Made by a program: the position numbers and the translations under genes. Positions 62,889 to 63,029 of a stretch of DNA of 63,029 bases are shown here, piece after piece. Each line of letters begins with the position of its first letter. The stretch's first letter is position 1. The notes under the pieces are model-generated. The model had not been told where the DNA came from and did not search any database. It saw only the letters and a list, made by a program, of their open reading frames with translations. This DNA is from CAWVWD01 sp045106825. GTDB lineage: Bacteria; Bacteroidota; Bacteroidia; Chitinophagales; Saprospiraceae. The stretch is taken from the NCBI GenBank assembly GCA_045106825.1, contig JBGCFH010000069.1:1-63029 (forward strand), written 5' to 3'.

Positions 62889-63029
62889 AATAGACTTTAT
62901 TCTAAAATGGTTTCGTAATGAATGGGAATTTAGATTTTATTGCTAATCGAGGCGGCAAAAACGGAGTGTAGCCTTGCTACATGAGTATTTTGCTAACAGC
63001 CTGTCCCGAAACCTCGTGGAAAGAGTAGC
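62889..63029. repeat. Partial repeat element running off the window end
   Basis: ATAGACTTTATTCTAAAAT (62890) matches the hairpin at 28822-28842, and GTCCCGAAACCTCG (63003-63016) matches the module in the 23927 and 29052 elements. The right part lies outside the window, so its nature cannot be settled. Confidence 0.5.

Overview
This 63 kb window is AT-rich chromosomal DNA from a member of the Bacteroidota. The evidence is consistent: type IX secretion sorting domains (type B at the end of the 1838-7171 protein, type A at the ends of the LamG protein and the multicopper oxidase), a hybrid two-component regulator with Reg_prop/Y_Y_Y sensor, kinase, receiver and AraC output in one chain, a TonB-dependent receptor with an HYC_CC_PP-type partner, an unusually short Shine-Dalgarno context, and promoters of the TTTG-N19-TAnnTTTG kind. 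I cannot name the genus. I saw no rRNA, tRNA, CRISPR array or complete insertion sequence.

Layout. 1-9.6 kb: the end of a glycosyltransferase gene, an LRR lipoprotein, a giant repeat-built secreted adhesin-like protein, a small membrane protein and a secreted protein of unknown function. 9.6-12.3 kb: an accessory island with a nuclease remnant (Uma2-like), a retron-type reverse transcriptase overlapping an XRE-type regulator, a small helical protein and a well-delimited candidate non-coding RNA, then a PD-(D/E)XK-like protein. 12.3-17 kb: GH65 glycosidase, methyltransferase-like protein, MFS transporter. 17-21.4 kb: a single-chain type IIG restriction-modification enzyme, a double-glycine small peptide and a duplicated tail of the restriction gene. 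21.8-31 kb: housekeeping and transport genes (hemE, yaaA, TonB receptor plus HYC_CC_PP protein, a MoxR-like ATPase, pyrC). 31-36.7 kb: a two-domain serine hydrolase, a multicopper oxidase gene broken by one in-frame stop, and a class V aminotransferase. 36.9-47.8 kb: a nucleoside transporter divergent from a uridine kinase, accD, a cold-shock-like protein, a frameshifted erythromycin-esterase-like gene, guaA overlapped by a lipoprotein that fuses calcium-binding-type repeats to a periplasmic binding fold. 48-56 kb: LamG protein, a stand-alone AraC HTH protein and the hybrid two-component regulator that it resembles. 56.5-62.8 kb: an EVE-McrB protein without an adjacent McrC, small secreted proteins, two paralogous AraC regulators around a SUKH protein with a membrane tail.

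Two things stand out. First, the retron-like unit at 9870-11572, with reverse transcriptase signatures (NAxxH, YVDD, VTG), a consensus promoter, a short transcript whose ends can pair, and an XRE protein as candidate partner. Second, the intergenic regions are crowded with small non-coding inverted-repeat elements. At least five have direct repeats at their borders (8 bp for three, 10-11 bp for two), which is the footprint of transposition, and different terminal repeats carry the same palindromic core (CTGCGTTTAATC...). One copy is inserted inside another hairpin. These look like several MITE families mobilised by transposases not encoded here. Gene decay is also visible: the multicopper oxidase, the esterase, the Uma2 fragment, the truncated lipoprotein at 16978 and the restriction-gene tail at 21301.
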